Shown one piece after another: positions 20,696 to 30,950 of a stretch of 64,000 bases of DNA (its first letter is position 1; each line of letters opens with the position of its first letter). Made by a program: the position numbers and the translations under genes. The stretch is taken from positions 45,389 to 109,388 of the forward strand of contig PBNP01000013.1 of assembly GCA_002723295.1 (NCBI GenBank), in the 5' to 3' direction. The stretch is from Flavobacteriaceae bacterium (GTDB lineage: Bacteria; Bacteroidota; Bacteroidia; Flavobacteriales; Flavobacteriaceae). The notes below the pieces were generated by a model that was not told the DNA's origin, did not search any database, and worked only from the letters and a program-made list of their open reading frames with translations.

Positions 20696-21802
20696 ATGAA
20701 ATTTTATTTAATAATCTTATTTGGTTTTTCAATTTATGTTAATGGACAATCAACAGTTTTTGTCTCCAGCGAAAGATTAGTGTTGGGTAATTTGAAAGAA
20801 AAAACAGCCTCATTAGATGTAGGAGATATAGATAATGATGGAGACCAAGATATAGTAGTTGCTAATGGCAGACACTGGCCAGGTCAAAATCGCATTTTTT
20901 TAAACAATGGCAAAGGCATTTTTTCTGTATCAAAGCTTTTGGGAAATGAAAAATCAACTAGTTATTCATCAGAGTTAGCAGATTTTGATAATGATGGAGA
21001 TTTAGATATTGCTGTTGGTAATGATAGAGCTCCAAACAATTTATATATTAATGATGGAGCGGGAAACTATGCAAAATTAAACACCTTTGGAAAAAATCAA
21101 TCACCAACTCGAAATATTTTTGTAATTGATATTGACTTAGACGGAGATCAAGATATTTTAATAACAAATAGAAGAAGTGAAAATGAAATTTGTTTAAATG
21201 ATGGCAGGGGAAAATTTGATAGAACTTTTGTGTTTGGAACAAAAACAGACTCAACAATTGATGTTGAAGCAATAGATATTGATAAAGACAGTGATATTGA
21301 TTTAATTCTAGCAAATAGAGACGGACAACAAAATTTTATTTATCTAAATGATGGAGATTTGAAATTTGAACAAAGGATTAAGTTTGGAACAGGAAATGAT
21401 ATAACAAGATCTATTTCAATAGCGGATATTAATAATGATGGGTTTTTGGATATAATATGTGCAAATATTAGTGAACCCAATTATATATATTTTGGTGACT
21501 CTAAAAATAAGTTTAATTCAAAAGTACAATTTGATCAATCTTTAGGAAAATCATATTCAATAGATGTTGGAGATTTAGACTTAGATGGTGACATAGATAT
21601 AGTTGTTGGAAATTTTAAAAGCCCAAACACTATTTTTTATAATAATGGAGATGGGCAATCTTGGGAAAGAATCCTTTTAAGTGAAAAGAAATTCAATACC
21701 TATGACATTAAAATATCAGACTTGAATAATGATGGAAGACCAGATATAATAGAGAGTAATTCTGATGAAAAAAACGTATATTATATTAATAAAACTCAAT
21801 AA
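20696..21802 (+). CDS. Secreted FG-GAP/VCBS repeat protein (seven-bladed propeller)
   Basis: Seven D-x-[DN]-x-D-G/S-x-x-D-[IL] repeats at about 45-50 aa spacing. Confidence 0.85.
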   Translation: MKFYLIILFGFSIYVNGQSTVFVSSERLVLGNLKEKTASLDVGDIDNDGDQDIVVANGRHWPGQNRIFLNNGKGIFSVSKLLGNEKSTSYSSELADFDNDGDLDIAVGNDRAPNNLYINDGAGNYAKLNTFGKNQSPTRNIFVIDIDLDGDQDILITNRRSENEICLNDGRGKFDRTFVFGTKTDSTIDVEAIDIDKDSDIDLILANRDGQQNFIYLNDGDLKFEQRIKFGTGNDITRSISIADINNDGFLDIICANISEPNYIYFGDSKNKFNSKVQFDQSLGKSYSIDVGDLDLDGDIDIVVGNFKSPNTIFYNNGDGQSWERILLSEKKFNTYDIKISDLNNDGRPDIIESNSDEKNVYYINKTQ

Positions 21803-21805
21803 CTA

Positions 21806-22783
21806 ATGAATAGAAGGAATATAGTTTGCATGTATCTTTTTTGTTTTATTTTACTGATATTTAATTATGATTTATTTGGTCAGGATCAAAACAGAGATTT
21901 AAATTTTAAATATTTTGGAGCAGCAGGATGGGAAATTTCCGATGATAAAACAATTGTTTTAATTGATCCTTATTTATCAAGATTAAAATTGGGAGAGTCT
22001 TCAGTTAAATTAGACATTAATTCTAACAATGTTTCATCTTCAATTAGTAAAAGTGATAATAGAAAAAGTTATAGTAGAGAGGATTACTATGAATCAGATA
22101 CAGTGTTGATTGATAACATAATCAAAAAAGCTGATTATATTTTTATTCATCATTCTCATTTTGATCATCTATCGGATGTGCCTTACATAGCAAAAAAAAC
22201 TGGAGCTAAAGTAATTGGAACTGAAACAACAATTTCAATATTAAAAGCTTATGGAGTTGATTCTGAAAATCTCTACACGGTTAAAGGGGGAGAAGATTAT
22301 CAGTTTGAAAACTTATCAGTTAGAGTTATACCAGGGATTCACTCAGCATTGGCAGACAAACATTATTTTAGCTCTAAAGTTTATAAGGAAGGAGATATAA
22401 AAGCCCCATTGAAAATAAAAGAATTTATTGAAGGAAATTCTTTAATGTATTTTATTCGATTTAAGTCTCACAAAGTTTTAACAATGGGTTCAATGAATTT
22501 TATTGAAAGAGAGCTGGAGGGCTTAAAACCTGATATTCTTCTTGCTGGGATTAATCTTTCTAGATTTAACATGTACAAATATGACGAAAGGTTGATTCAG
22601 GTTACTGGTTTCCCAAAATATATTATTCCAACTCACTGGGATAATTTTAGATTACCCTATGATTTTGACCAGTCTTCTTCTGTTGAGAAAAAAATCATGC
22701 CCTTTATTAAAACTGCTAATCTGATTTCACCTAATTCAAAAGTTATTATACCAAAACATTTGAAGTCCTTTAAAGTAAATTGA
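21806..22783 (+). CDS. MBL-fold metallo-hydrolase (UlaG-like)
   Basis: YFGAAGWEI...VLIDPYLSR; HHSHFDHLSDVPYIAKKTGAKVIG; VIPGIHSA. Confidence 0.85.
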   Translation: MNRRNIVCMYLFCFILLIFNYDLFGQDQNRDLNFKYFGAAGWEISDDKTIVLIDPYLSRLKLGESSVKLDINSNNVSSSISKSDNRKSYSREDYYESDTVLIDNIIKKADYIFIHHSHFDHLSDVPYIAKKTGAKVIGTETTISILKAYGVDSENLYTVKGGEDYQFENLSVRVIPGIHSALADKHYFSSKVYKEGDIKAPLKIKEFIEGNSLMYFIRFKSHKVLTMGSMNFIERELEGLKPDILLAGINLSRFNMYKYDERLIQVTGFPKYIIPTHWDNFRLPYDFDQSSSVEKKIMPFIKTANLISPNSKVIIPKHLKSFKVN

Positions 22784-22793
22784 AAAGGAATTA

Positions 22794-24257
22794 TTAGTTA
22801 ATTGAAGTTAACAAAGAATCAATAGATTTCTTGTTGATGTAATTTCCATTTTTTATAACTGCATGAATTTTTCTTGTATTTGAAATGTTTTTTAATGGAT
22901 TGTCATTTAAAATAACTAAATCTGCTATTTGCCCCTCTTTTATATAACCAAGTTTGTCATCCATATTGAAATATTTTGAAGGATTTGAGGTTGCTGACTC
23001 CAAAGCTTCTGAGTTAGTAAGGCCACTTTCAACTAACATTTCTAATTCTTTATGGAGACTATATCCAGGTGTTTGAAACCCTATAGGAGTATCTGTGCCC
23101 GCCATAAATTTTATACCTGATTTATTCATTAATCCAGTCATAGATTTCCCCCAATTTGAAAAAATTTTACGATCTGTATTATCTGTTTTTGGAGCTGAGG
23201 CGATTTGATAATTCCACTTTTCTTTTATTTCTAATGGTAAATAATCAAATGTATTTTTCCATTCGGAATCCTCATAAAGTTTATACGCCCATCCTTTGTA
23301 TAAAATCAATGTTGGTATTTGCCAAGTTTCATTCTTAGCTAAAATCTCAAAAACTTTTTTGAGTTGGACACTATCTATTTTATTTATTGAACTTATTCTT
23401 TGAGATTTATGAAGATTTCTTCTTAAAGTACTACCTAAAATTTTGTCTTTATTCTCTAAAGCTATTCTTCTAATATTAAGCAATTCTTCAGTATTAGCTG
23501 TAGATGACATTTCGAGATTTCGTAGATGCTCTATACTATTTATTCCGATATTTGAAACTGAGATAGCATCCATGCTAAGGGGAATATGACCAGTTACTTT
23601 TAATCCATGTTCCTTAGCTATTTCTATTATTTTTTTAAATTGTTCAGGAGTAAGCATTTCATATGCTTTTAAAAAGTCAACCCCATTATCAATTAATTCT
23701 TTTACCCTTTTTTCTGTTTCACTAACAGTAGTAGTTTTAATAGACAAAGGGGGAAAAAACACACTATTACCATCATAAACATTATACTTGCCATCAATTA
23801 AAGGGCCTGCAATTTTTACCCTTGGATAAATATTAGGATTATTATTTGAAATATTTTTCCAATGATTTACAAAATCAAATTCTCCACCAGTATCCCTAAC
23901 ACTAGTAACACCATAAGCTATAAATAAATTAAACATTGAACTTGCTAGATTTTCCTCGAAAGCAAAGTGTACATGTGAATCCCATAGACCTGGGATAATA
24001 AATTTATTTTTTCCATCAATAATTTTGTTCTTATTAGATAATTGAATTTCTGAGCTTTTTTCAACTCTAATTATTTTATCTTCTGAAACAATAATTGTCA
24101 TGTTTTCCTGAAGACCTTTTTCTGAATCAATAACATTAATGTTTTCTATACAATATCCATTTTCAATAAAAACAGAATTATTAGAACAAGAAAAAAATAA
24201 AAACACTATGGTAATTAACCCTATAAGCCTATTGATATATTTAAACAAAAAAATCAT
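22794..24257 (-). CDS. Amidohydrolase family lipoprotein (imidazolonepropionase-like)
   Basis: Lipobox FLFFSCSNN; GLWDSHVHFAF, YGVTSVRDTGG, VTGHIPLS, MAGTDTPIGFQTPGYSLHKELEML...GYIKEGQIADLVIL. Confidence 0.9.
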   Translation of the reverse strand: MIFLFKYINRLIGLITIVFLFFSCSNNSVFIENGYCIENINVIDSEKGLQENMTIIVSEDKIIRVEKSSEIQLSNKNKIIDGKNKFIIPGLWDSHVHFAFEENLASSMFNLFIAYGVTSVRDTGGEFDFVNHWKNISNNNPNIYPRVKIAGPLIDGKYNVYDGNSVFFPPLSIKTTTVSETEKRVKELIDNGVDFLKAYEMLTPEQFKKIIEIAKEHGLKVTGHIPLSMDAISVSNIGINSIEHLRNLEMSSTANTEELLNIRRIALENKDKILGSTLRRNLHKSQRISSINKIDSVQLKKVFEILAKNETWQIPTLILYKGWAYKLYEDSEWKNTFDYLPLEIKEKWNYQIASAPKTDNTDRKIFSNWGKSMTGLMNKSGIKFMAGTDTPIGFQTPGYSLHKELEMLVESGLTNSEALESATSNPSKYFNMDDKLGYIKEGQIADLVILNDNPLKNISNTRKIHAVIKNGNYINKKSIDSLLTSIN

Positions 24258-24361
24258 ATTTTCATAAACACTATGTAATAATAGTAAAATATAATGAGTA
24301 TAAAGATATAATTGAATTGATTTTTTATATTAGCTAAGAACATTATACAATAGTATTTTTT

Positions 24362-25117
24362 ATGGGTTTTACTAGAAGAAAATTTTTGTCAAGTTCTATT
24401 GGTTCAATAGGTCTTTCTTCAATGATTGGATCAATTGTTTCTTCATGTGTTGAAGAAAAAAAGGGAAAAAAGAAGAGTGTAATTTCTTCTAATGACATAA
24501 TATTATTTCAAGGAGATTCCATAACAGATGCTGGAAGAGAAAAAGAATTGGAACTTTCTAATAATTCAAATTCTTTTGGAAATGGATATGCTTTATTGAC
24601 AGCTTCAAATTTGTTATATACGCACCCTGATAAAAACTTAAAATTGTTTAATAGAGGAATTAGTGGAAATAAAGTTTTTGAGCTCTCTAACAGATGGGAA
24701 AAAGATTGTTTAGAATTAAAACCAAATATTTTGAGTATTCTTATTGGAGTTAATGACTATTGGCACAAAAAAGATGGGTTGTATGATGGTAGTGTTGAAG
24801 TATATGAAAATGATTATAGGAAATTGATTAAAAGGACAATAAAGGCAATCCCTAATATAAAAATAGTAATTTGTCAACCATTCATATTACCCGACACTTC
24901 AGTGGTCGATGATTCTTTTGTGGAACCATTTAAAGAGTACCAGTTAAGTGCAAAGAAAATAGCTGATGAGTTTAATGCTTTTTGGGTTCCTTTTCAGGAA
25001 GTTTTTGATGAGGCTGTAAAGCATGCTCCTGCTGAATATTGGCTATATGATGGTGTTCATGCAGCAATGCCAGGCGCTCACCTTATGGCTTTGACTTGGC
25101 TTAAAACTCTTATTTAG
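24362..25117 (+). CDS. SGNH/GDSL hydrolase with Tat-like N-terminus
   Basis: MGFTRRKFLSSS Tat motif; FQGDSITDAGRE, LIGVNDYW, YDGVHAAMPGAHLMA. Confidence 0.9.
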   Translation: MGFTRRKFLSSSIGSIGLSSMIGSIVSSCVEEKKGKKKSVISSNDIILFQGDSITDAGREKELELSNNSNSFGNGYALLTASNLLYTHPDKNLKLFNRGISGNKVFELSNRWEKDCLELKPNILSILIGVNDYWHKKDGLYDGSVEVYENDYRKLIKRTIKAIPNIKIVICQPFILPDTSVVDDSFVEPFKEYQLSAKKIADEFNAFWVPFQEVFDEAVKHAPAEYWLYDGVHAAMPGAHLMALTWLKTLI

Positions 25118-25135
25118 TTTTACTGAAAACTAAAT
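25112..25135. terminator. Perfect hairpin between convergent genes (candidate bidirectional terminator)
   Basis: ATTTAGTTTT-ACTG-AAAACTAAAT, 10-bp perfect stem overlapping the stop codon at 25115-25117. Confidence 0.5.
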
Positions 25136-25138
25136 AAT

Positions 25139-25465
25139 TTACTTTTTAAATTTAGCGCCTTTGTAAACCATATAAAAAAGGGATAATGAAGTTATAACAG
25201 CCCAAATAAGGATTGAACTTAATGCATCATATAATACAAAAAGTATAATAAAAATTATACCTGAGTATATAGCAAGATTATAAAAAAACCTTTTAAAAAA
25301 AATAAGATAATTTTTTAAATCAAAAGCTTCTCTTTGTTCTTTAGACATGGTGTTATATCCTGCTAGAAGATACTTGGCATTTCTTTCATTGATTGTATAT
25401 CCAATTATAAAATATATCACACAACAAAACATCACAACCATAAATATTATTGAATCTTCATCCAT
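25139..25465 (-). CDS. DUF3784-like membrane protein
   Basis: IIGYTINERNAKYLLAGYNTMSKEQREAFDLKNYLIFFKRFF plus TM segments. Confidence 0.7.
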   Translation of the reverse strand: MDEDSIIFMVVMFCCVIYFIIGYTINERNAKYLLAGYNTMSKEQREAFDLKNYLIFFKRFFYNLAIYSGIIFIILFVLYDALSSILIWAVITSLSLFYMVYKGAKFKK

Positions 25466-25527
25466 AAATCAAATTTAACTAAATTAAATCGCCTGTTTTT
25501 ATAATTACTTTTTTATATATTTATTTT

Positions 25528-25755
25528 ATGAGTTCTACAGAATATTATAACACACGAAAACAACAGTTTATTAAAGATTTAATTGAGCTTATAAATAAAC
25601 ATATTAATCTTGAATATGATGCAATTGAAAGTTCAGTTAAAGAATATAATGAGGCTAGTAAAGATTATGCTTCTAAAGAATGGATTAAGGTTTACAAAGA
25701 GGTAATAAAAGATGCTCTAAATGAAGGAACAGATTTTGTAAATAAAACATTATAA
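25528..25755 (+). CDS. Small hypothetical protein
   Basis: 75 aa ORF with ATG immediately upstream of nnr and co-directional. Confidence 0.6.
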   Translation: MSSTEYYNTRKQQFIKDLIELINKHINLEYDAIESSVKEYNEASKDYASKEWIKVYKEVIKDALNEGTDFVNKTL

Positions 25756-25767
25756 ATAATCTTAAAA

Positions 25768-27285
25768 TTGGATTATCCTCTAAAAATTTTATCTGTTTCT
25801 CAAATTAGAAAAGCAGATAATTATACTATTGTAAATGAACCCATTAAATCAATTGATTTAATGGAAAGAGCAGCAGATCGATGCTTCAAATGGATAACTG
25901 ACAGATATGATAAATCTGTAATTTTTTATGTTTTTTGTGGAACTGGAAATAATGGTGGTGATGGTCTTGCAATATCTAGAATGCTTAACTCATTAGACTA
26001 TAAATGCAAATGCTATGAACTGGAATTAGGTAATAGCTTTTCAGAAGATTATATTATAAATAAAAAAAGACTTGGTTTTTCATCTAAATCAATAAAAAAG
26101 ATCAAAGATTTCCCAGAAATCCCAAAAAGCTCTAAGACAATTATTATAGACTCAATATTGGGGACAGGAGTAAACAGAAAATCTACTGGTCTAATAAAAG
26201 ATGTAATTTCAAAAATAAATGAAATTGGAGTTGGTGTTATATCAATTGATATTCCTTCGGGGTTATTCTCAGAAGATAATTTTTTAAATGACAATGAGGG
26301 GATAATTAATTCAAATCACATTTTGTGTTTTGAATCACCTAAACTATCATTTGTTTTGCCTGAGAATAATCAACGAATTAACAAATTCCATGTCCTTGAT
26401 ATAGGATTAAATAAAGACTTTATTAAAGCATTAATTTCACCATACTATTATATCACTAAAGGATATTTAGAAAAAAAATTAAAACAAAGAAAAAAATTTG
26501 ATCATAAAGGAAGTTTTGGGCATCTATTATTAGTATCGGGCTCTAAAGGAATGATGGGAGCTGCAATACTTGCCTCGCAAGGAGCTTTGAAATCGGGAGT
26601 TGGACTATTAAGTGTTTTATCTCCTAAATGCGGAGAGCATATTCTTCAAACAAGTGTTAGTGAAGCTACTTTAGAAGAAAATGATGGTGAAAACTATTTG
26701 AAAGGCAGTTATGATTTAAATTATGATTGCATAGGAATAGGTCCAGGAATTGGAAAGAATTCTAAAACCAAAGAATTTTTTATTTCACTTTTGAAAAAGG
26801 TAAAGAAACCTTTGGTAATAGATGCAGATGCATTAAATATAATAAGTGGTGAAAAAAAGCTTTTAGATGAAATCCCAAATAATTCCATTTTAACCCCTCA
26901 TCCAAAAGAATTTGAAAGAATAGTTGGTAAATGGAAATCAGATATTGAGAAACTTCAAATACTTAGAGATTTTTCAAAAAAATATAAATTAATATGTGTT
27001 TTAAAAGGAGCCAATACTTCAATAGCTCTTCCAGATGGAAGAATATTTTTTAATAGCACTGGAAATCCTGGTATGGCTACTGCCGGAAGTGGAGATATAC
27101 TAACTGGAATTATAGGAAGTTTATTAGCTCAAGGGTATAGCCCTGAAACATCTTCAAAATTAGGAGTTTTCATTCATGGAATGTCAGGAGATTTTGCTAG
27201 AGATTATTTAGGAGAAATATCGATGACTGCTTCTGATATTCAAGATTTTATTTCAAAAGCATTTAAACAAATGCTGGATAGATAA
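25768..27285 (+). CDS. nnr: Bifunctional NAD(P)H-hydrate epimerase/ADP-dependent dehydratase
   Basis: TTG start; N-domain FCGTGNNGGDGLAISR, ...SIDIPSGL; C-domain LVIDADALNIIS, LTPHPKEFERI, GNPGMATAGSGDILTGIIGSLLAQG. Confidence 0.93.
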   Translation: MDYPLKILSVSQIRKADNYTIVNEPIKSIDLMERAADRCFKWITDRYDKSVIFYVFCGTGNNGGDGLAISRMLNSLDYKCKCYELELGNSFSEDYIINKKRLGFSSKSIKKIKDFPEIPKSSKTIIIDSILGTGVNRKSTGLIKDVISKINEIGVGVISIDIPSGLFSEDNFLNDNEGIINSNHILCFESPKLSFVLPENNQRINKFHVLDIGLNKDFIKALISPYYYITKGYLEKKLKQRKKFDHKGSFGHLLLVSGSKGMMGAAILASQGALKSGVGLLSVLSPKCGEHILQTSVSEATLEENDGENYLKGSYDLNYDCIGIGPGIGKNSKTKEFFISLLKKVKKPLVIDADALNIISGEKKLLDEIPNNSILTPHPKEFERIVGKWKSDIEKLQILRDFSKKYKLICVLKGANTSIALPDGRIFFNSTGNPGMATAGSGDILTGIIGSLLAQGYSPETSSKLGVFIHGMSGDFARDYLGEISMTASDIQDFISKAFKQMLDR

Positions 27286-27295
27286 AAGTAAAGGG

Positions 27296-27364
27296 AATTG
27301 TTATTTTTTGATCATTTTAAATGATTTGCTTACTCTTTCATCCTCTATTTGAATAATATAAATT
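27296..27364 (-). pseudogene. Orphan 3' remnant of a T9SS sorting domain (about 20 codons plus stop)
   Basis: 64/69 nt identical by eye to 28535-28603, the 3' end of the 28540-30936 CDS; minus-strand translation IYIIQIEDERVSKSFKMIKK* versus IYIIQIEGETVSKSFKIIKK*. Confidence 0.75.
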
Positions 27365-27394
27365 CATATATTGAGTTAAATAACAATCAATTCA

Positions 27395-28522
27395 ATGAAA
27401 AACAATTACTATAGTCGTCGTAGATTTACTTCTCAACTGTTGGGGGGAGTAATCACTTTAGGTCTTTCCCCAAGTTTATTCTCTCAAAACACTTCAATAT
27501 TCAAAGAAGAAATTGATTGGTATAATGTTAAAGACATAGGAGTAGAAGGAAAAGGATGGAAAGACACCAAAAGATATTTTGATCGTTTACCCTCAAAGGC
27601 AGAAGGTTTTGTTCGTAATCCAGTGTGGAACCTGTCTAGACATTCCGCTGGTATGTGTTTACGGTTTGTTACTGACTCACCCAATATATATGTTCGCTAT
27701 AAATTACATCTTGAAAGGCTTTCGATGTCCCATATGCCTGCAACTGGGGTGAGTGGTATAGATTTATATGGTGATGATGGTAAAGGTATTGACCGTTGGG
27801 TGTCTGTTGTAAAACCTGAAAAACAAAAAATCGATACGTCAATAGCAAAAGATTTAGCGCCAGGTTCTCGACGCTATACAATGTATTTACCATTGTACAA
27901 TGGAGTTGACGATATGGAAGTTGGTATCACAAAAGGTGATTTTTTTAAACCATTGGTTCCTCGAAAGGAAAAACCAATACTTTTTTACGGAACTTCAATC
28001 ATGCATGGCGCCTGTGCTTCAAGACCGGGATTGGCATTTCCTGCTATTTTGGGCAGAAGACTGAGACGACCAATTATCAACCTTGGCTTTTCAGGAAATG
28101 GACGCATGGAGCCTGAAGTTGCATCTCTACTGACAGAGTTAGATCCCTGCGCATTTGTAATTGATTGCCTTCCAAATATGAATGAAACTACTGTTTCAGA
28201 GCGAACAATCCCATTGGTTAAAAAGCTTAGGGAAGCGCACAACAAAACACCTATACTTTTGGTTGAAGACAGAAGCTTTACCAACACTCCGTTTTTCCCT
28301 TCAATAAAAATTCATCATCATAAAAGTAGAACAGCACTCAAAAAGGCATATGCGGAATTGACTGATTCAGGGGTAGGATATCTTTATTATTTAGATGGGG
28401 ATTATTTATTGGGTGATGATGGAGAGGGGGCTACTGATGGTTCCCATCCCAATGATCTAGGAATGGTTCGATATGCTGATGCCTACGAACCTGTTTTAAG
28501 ATCTATGCTAAAGCAGTTTTAA
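27395..28522 (+). CDS. SGNH/GDSL hydrolase, acetyl-xylan-esterase-like, exported
   Basis: Twin-Arg-like N-term YYSRRRFTSQLLGGVITLG; LFYGTSIMHGACASRPGLAFPAILGRRLRRPIINLGFSGNGRMEPEVA; DGSHPNDLGMVRYADAY. Confidence 0.88.
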   Translation: MKNNYYSRRRFTSQLLGGVITLGLSPSLFSQNTSIFKEEIDWYNVKDIGVEGKGWKDTKRYFDRLPSKAEGFVRNPVWNLSRHSAGMCLRFVTDSPNIYVRYKLHLERLSMSHMPATGVSGIDLYGDDGKGIDRWVSVVKPEKQKIDTSIAKDLAPGSRRYTMYLPLYNGVDDMEVGITKGDFFKPLVPRKEKPILFYGTSIMHGACASRPGLAFPAILGRRLRRPIINLGFSGNGRMEPEVASLLTELDPCAFVIDCLPNMNETTVSERTIPLVKKLREAHNKTPILLVEDRSFTNTPFFPSIKIHHHKSRTALKKAYAELTDSGVGYLYYLDGDYLLGDDGEGATDGSHPNDLGMVRYADAYEPVLRSMLKQF

Positions 28523-28539
28523 TACTTAAAAATTAATTC

Positions 28540-30936
28540 TTATTTTTTGATGATTTTAAATGATTTGCTCACTGTTTCACCCTCTATTTGAATAATATAA
28601 ATTCCATTATTGTATGAAGACAAATCGAGTTCAATTTTTCTAGAATTAGTAACGGACATTATTTGATCATAGTAACAATATCCATTAATTCCATTAATAC
28701 TTATATTAGCTTTAGTATCCTCTCCTGAAACAAATATTTGAAGAGGCCCAGTTGTTGGATTAGGATAATACTGAACTTGTTCACTAACAAAAATTTCTTC
28801 CGTATAAACCCCTTGGCATTCTTTGTCTGTGTACACCTCTAAAAAGTTAATGCCAGAGTTTAATTTAAGTTCAGAATAGTTTGATGTAGCTATCGATGTT
28901 TTCCCATTTAATATAACAGTATATTGATCTGACCCCTCCATGTTTATCGATAATAATTTTTTTGAAGAATCTACTCTAGAATAAACTGATAGTGGGAGAG
29001 GAGCTTTAACATTTAGTGTAAAACACTGGATGTAATTAGATTGTCCCTCAACACTAAAACAAAGTTCATAGAATCCATCCTCTAGAGAATCAATATTTTG
29101 ACTATATCCAACTGCAGCATTAAAATTGATGGATTCATTTCCATTTAAAGTTGTAGTATAGTTTATGGCTTGGTCAACTAATGAAATATTTATTTGACCA
29201 TTACTTTGATCAATACAGGAAGTGCCTTTAACCCCTATGTTATAGTTATTAGAGGGCAAATAAAAAATTGGATTTCCATCAATGTCCTGAGAAATTGCAT
29301 AACTATTATTTGGAAAAGCATCCTCTGTATTTCTAACACCATCATTGTCATTATCATAAGCAATTTCAATTAAATCCAAACCTTGAAATCTTATTTGAAG
29401 AATTTCATAAAACCCGTCGTTATTTATATCTACAGGAAACCTAAATCCATTCAAAACAGATATACTTGGCGGATATAACCCCTGGTAAAGACCAGCAGAA
29501 TTTTTGTGTTCAGAAGAAAAATCCATATAGTAAATTTCAAAATTTTCCCCATTATTCATAAAAACAAGTGAAGTAAAGTTTGAATCTAAAGAGGAATCCG
29601 ATCTGTCAAAAAACCATCCATTTTCAGGGATAATATCAATATATCCATCCCCATTTAAATCCTTCAAATGAATTCCATTTGCATGATGATTTGAGAGGTC
29701 GAAACTATAGTCAAAACCTCCCTGATCCTTGTCAATCCAGGTATCTGTAATATTAACGCCATTAATATCATAGATAACAATCCTGCCAAAATAACCCTGG
29801 TCGAGGGGTACTACATGTTGTAATGTGACAATTTCTACTTCCCCATCATTGTCAAGATCAACAGGATATGTCCCCCAAGTATCGCACAATGTAATACCCT
29901 CATTTTCATGTAATGGAAGATCTATTGATGTATCTAAAAGAATGTTTTCAACACCCAAATCATTGTTTATTTCAAAATCAACAATTCCAAAACTTGTATA
30001 GGTGGTGGTAGAAGATTTTCTATAAGGTGCTGAAAATGAAACTTTATTGTTTTCTGTATTAATCAACAAAGGCCTTACTGGGTATTGAGAAGTACCGTGC
30101 ATATCGGTCTTTGAGGGGATACTGAAAAGATTCCTATCAAATACCTGAGCGCTTGTATAAGTCCCATCACTATTAAATTTATGTAAAACATACCACCCCA
30201 CTGAATCTTCAAGAGGAACTCCCTGCGCCATATTTGTTAAAATTCCATATCTATTTTCATTTGGTAAATAGATCGCTTGTCTTTCAACAGAGTTTGGACA
30301 ATCAGGACTAGCCCCTCCCGAAACTTCAAAGTCACCAATGATATACTTATCAAATCCAGTTCCATTATTTATAAAAAGTTTATCGGGAGTATGATAACAA
30401 TCATCAGCATAATATTCCGGAAAATTATTTGGATCTCCATGATAGTTTGCCGTTGGCAAAACCATATCTACTAATCCATCACCATCTAAATCACCAATAT
30501 TTATCCAAAAACTTCCAACATCTCCCTCACTAGTAACGAAATAATTAGAATCCGATTCAAATATTATTTGATCGTTTTCCTTTTTTTGCATATAAACCCC
30601 TACAACGCCATTAATTTCTGGCCGTCCTGCAGGAGTAATAACTATGTCATTTAATCCATCATTATTCCAATCAAAATCTAAATTGTGCTTTCTGTCATAA
30701 CCAGGTGTTCCTGGAATCCAGGGATCATAGTCTGGAGGAGTTAATCCAAGATTTATAATAAAATCCCTTGATAATTCATCTAACCTAAGAATATCTTTAT
30801 TTACCTTATATACTTGTAGTTTTTTTTGATTTTCCCAGGGTCCCTTAGGAATAGAGTCTAAAAACACCAATTGACCTTGAATAGGAGAAGTGAAAATAAA
30901 AATAAAAAACATAAATAAACTAAAAGTATTTCTCAT
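28540..30936 (-). CDS. FG-GAP/VCBS-repeat T9SS-exported protein
   Basis: Signal peptide (MRNTFSLFMFFIFIFTSPIQG); FG-GAP motifs (DWNNDGLNDIVIT, DLDGDGLVDMVLP, DLNGDGYIDIIPE); C-term YYPNPTTGPLQIFV...YNNGIYIIQIEGETVSKSFKIIKK. Confidence 0.85.
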   Translation of the reverse strand: MRNTFSLFMFFIFIFTSPIQGQLVFLDSIPKGPWENQKKLQVYKVNKDILRLDELSRDFIINLGLTPPDYDPWIPGTPGYDRKHNLDFDWNNDGLNDIVITPAGRPEINGVVGVYMQKKENDQIIFESDSNYFVTSEGDVGSFWINIGDLDGDGLVDMVLPTANYHGDPNNFPEYYADDCYHTPDKLFINNGTGFDKYIIGDFEVSGGASPDCPNSVERQAIYLPNENRYGILTNMAQGVPLEDSVGWYVLHKFNSDGTYTSAQVFDRNLFSIPSKTDMHGTSQYPVRPLLINTENNKVSFSAPYRKSSTTTYTSFGIVDFEINNDLGVENILLDTSIDLPLHENEGITLCDTWGTYPVDLDNDGEVEIVTLQHVVPLDQGYFGRIVIYDINGVNITDTWIDKDQGGFDYSFDLSNHHANGIHLKDLNGDGYIDIIPENGWFFDRSDSSLDSNFTSLVFMNNGENFEIYYMDFSSEHKNSAGLYQGLYPPSISVLNGFRFPVDINNDGFYEILQIRFQGLDLIEIAYDNDNDGVRNTEDAFPNNSYAISQDIDGNPIFYLPSNNYNIGVKGTSCIDQSNGQINISLVDQAINYTTTLNGNESINFNAAVGYSQNIDSLEDGFYELCFSVEGQSNYIQCFTLNVKAPLPLSVYSRVDSSKKLLSINMEGSDQYTVILNGKTSIATSNYSELKLNSGINFLEVYTDKECQGVYTEEIFVSEQVQYYPNPTTGPLQIFVSGEDTKANISINGINGYCYYDQIMSVTNSRKIELDLSSYNNGIYIIQIEGETVSKSFKIIKK

Positions 30937-30950
30937 TGTAATCAAAAAGA

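Noticed and set aside
21048-21314. Minus-strand 88-aa Leu/His/Phe/Gln-rich ORF
   Set aside because: Antisense shadow of the FG-GAP Asp-rich repeats (GAT/GAC read as ATC/GTC and shifted frames).
27484-28287. Minus-strand ORFs of 66, 74 and 100 aa opposite the SGNH gene
   Set aside because: Fully inside a convincing plus-strand SGNH CDS; the translations have no recognisable motifs.
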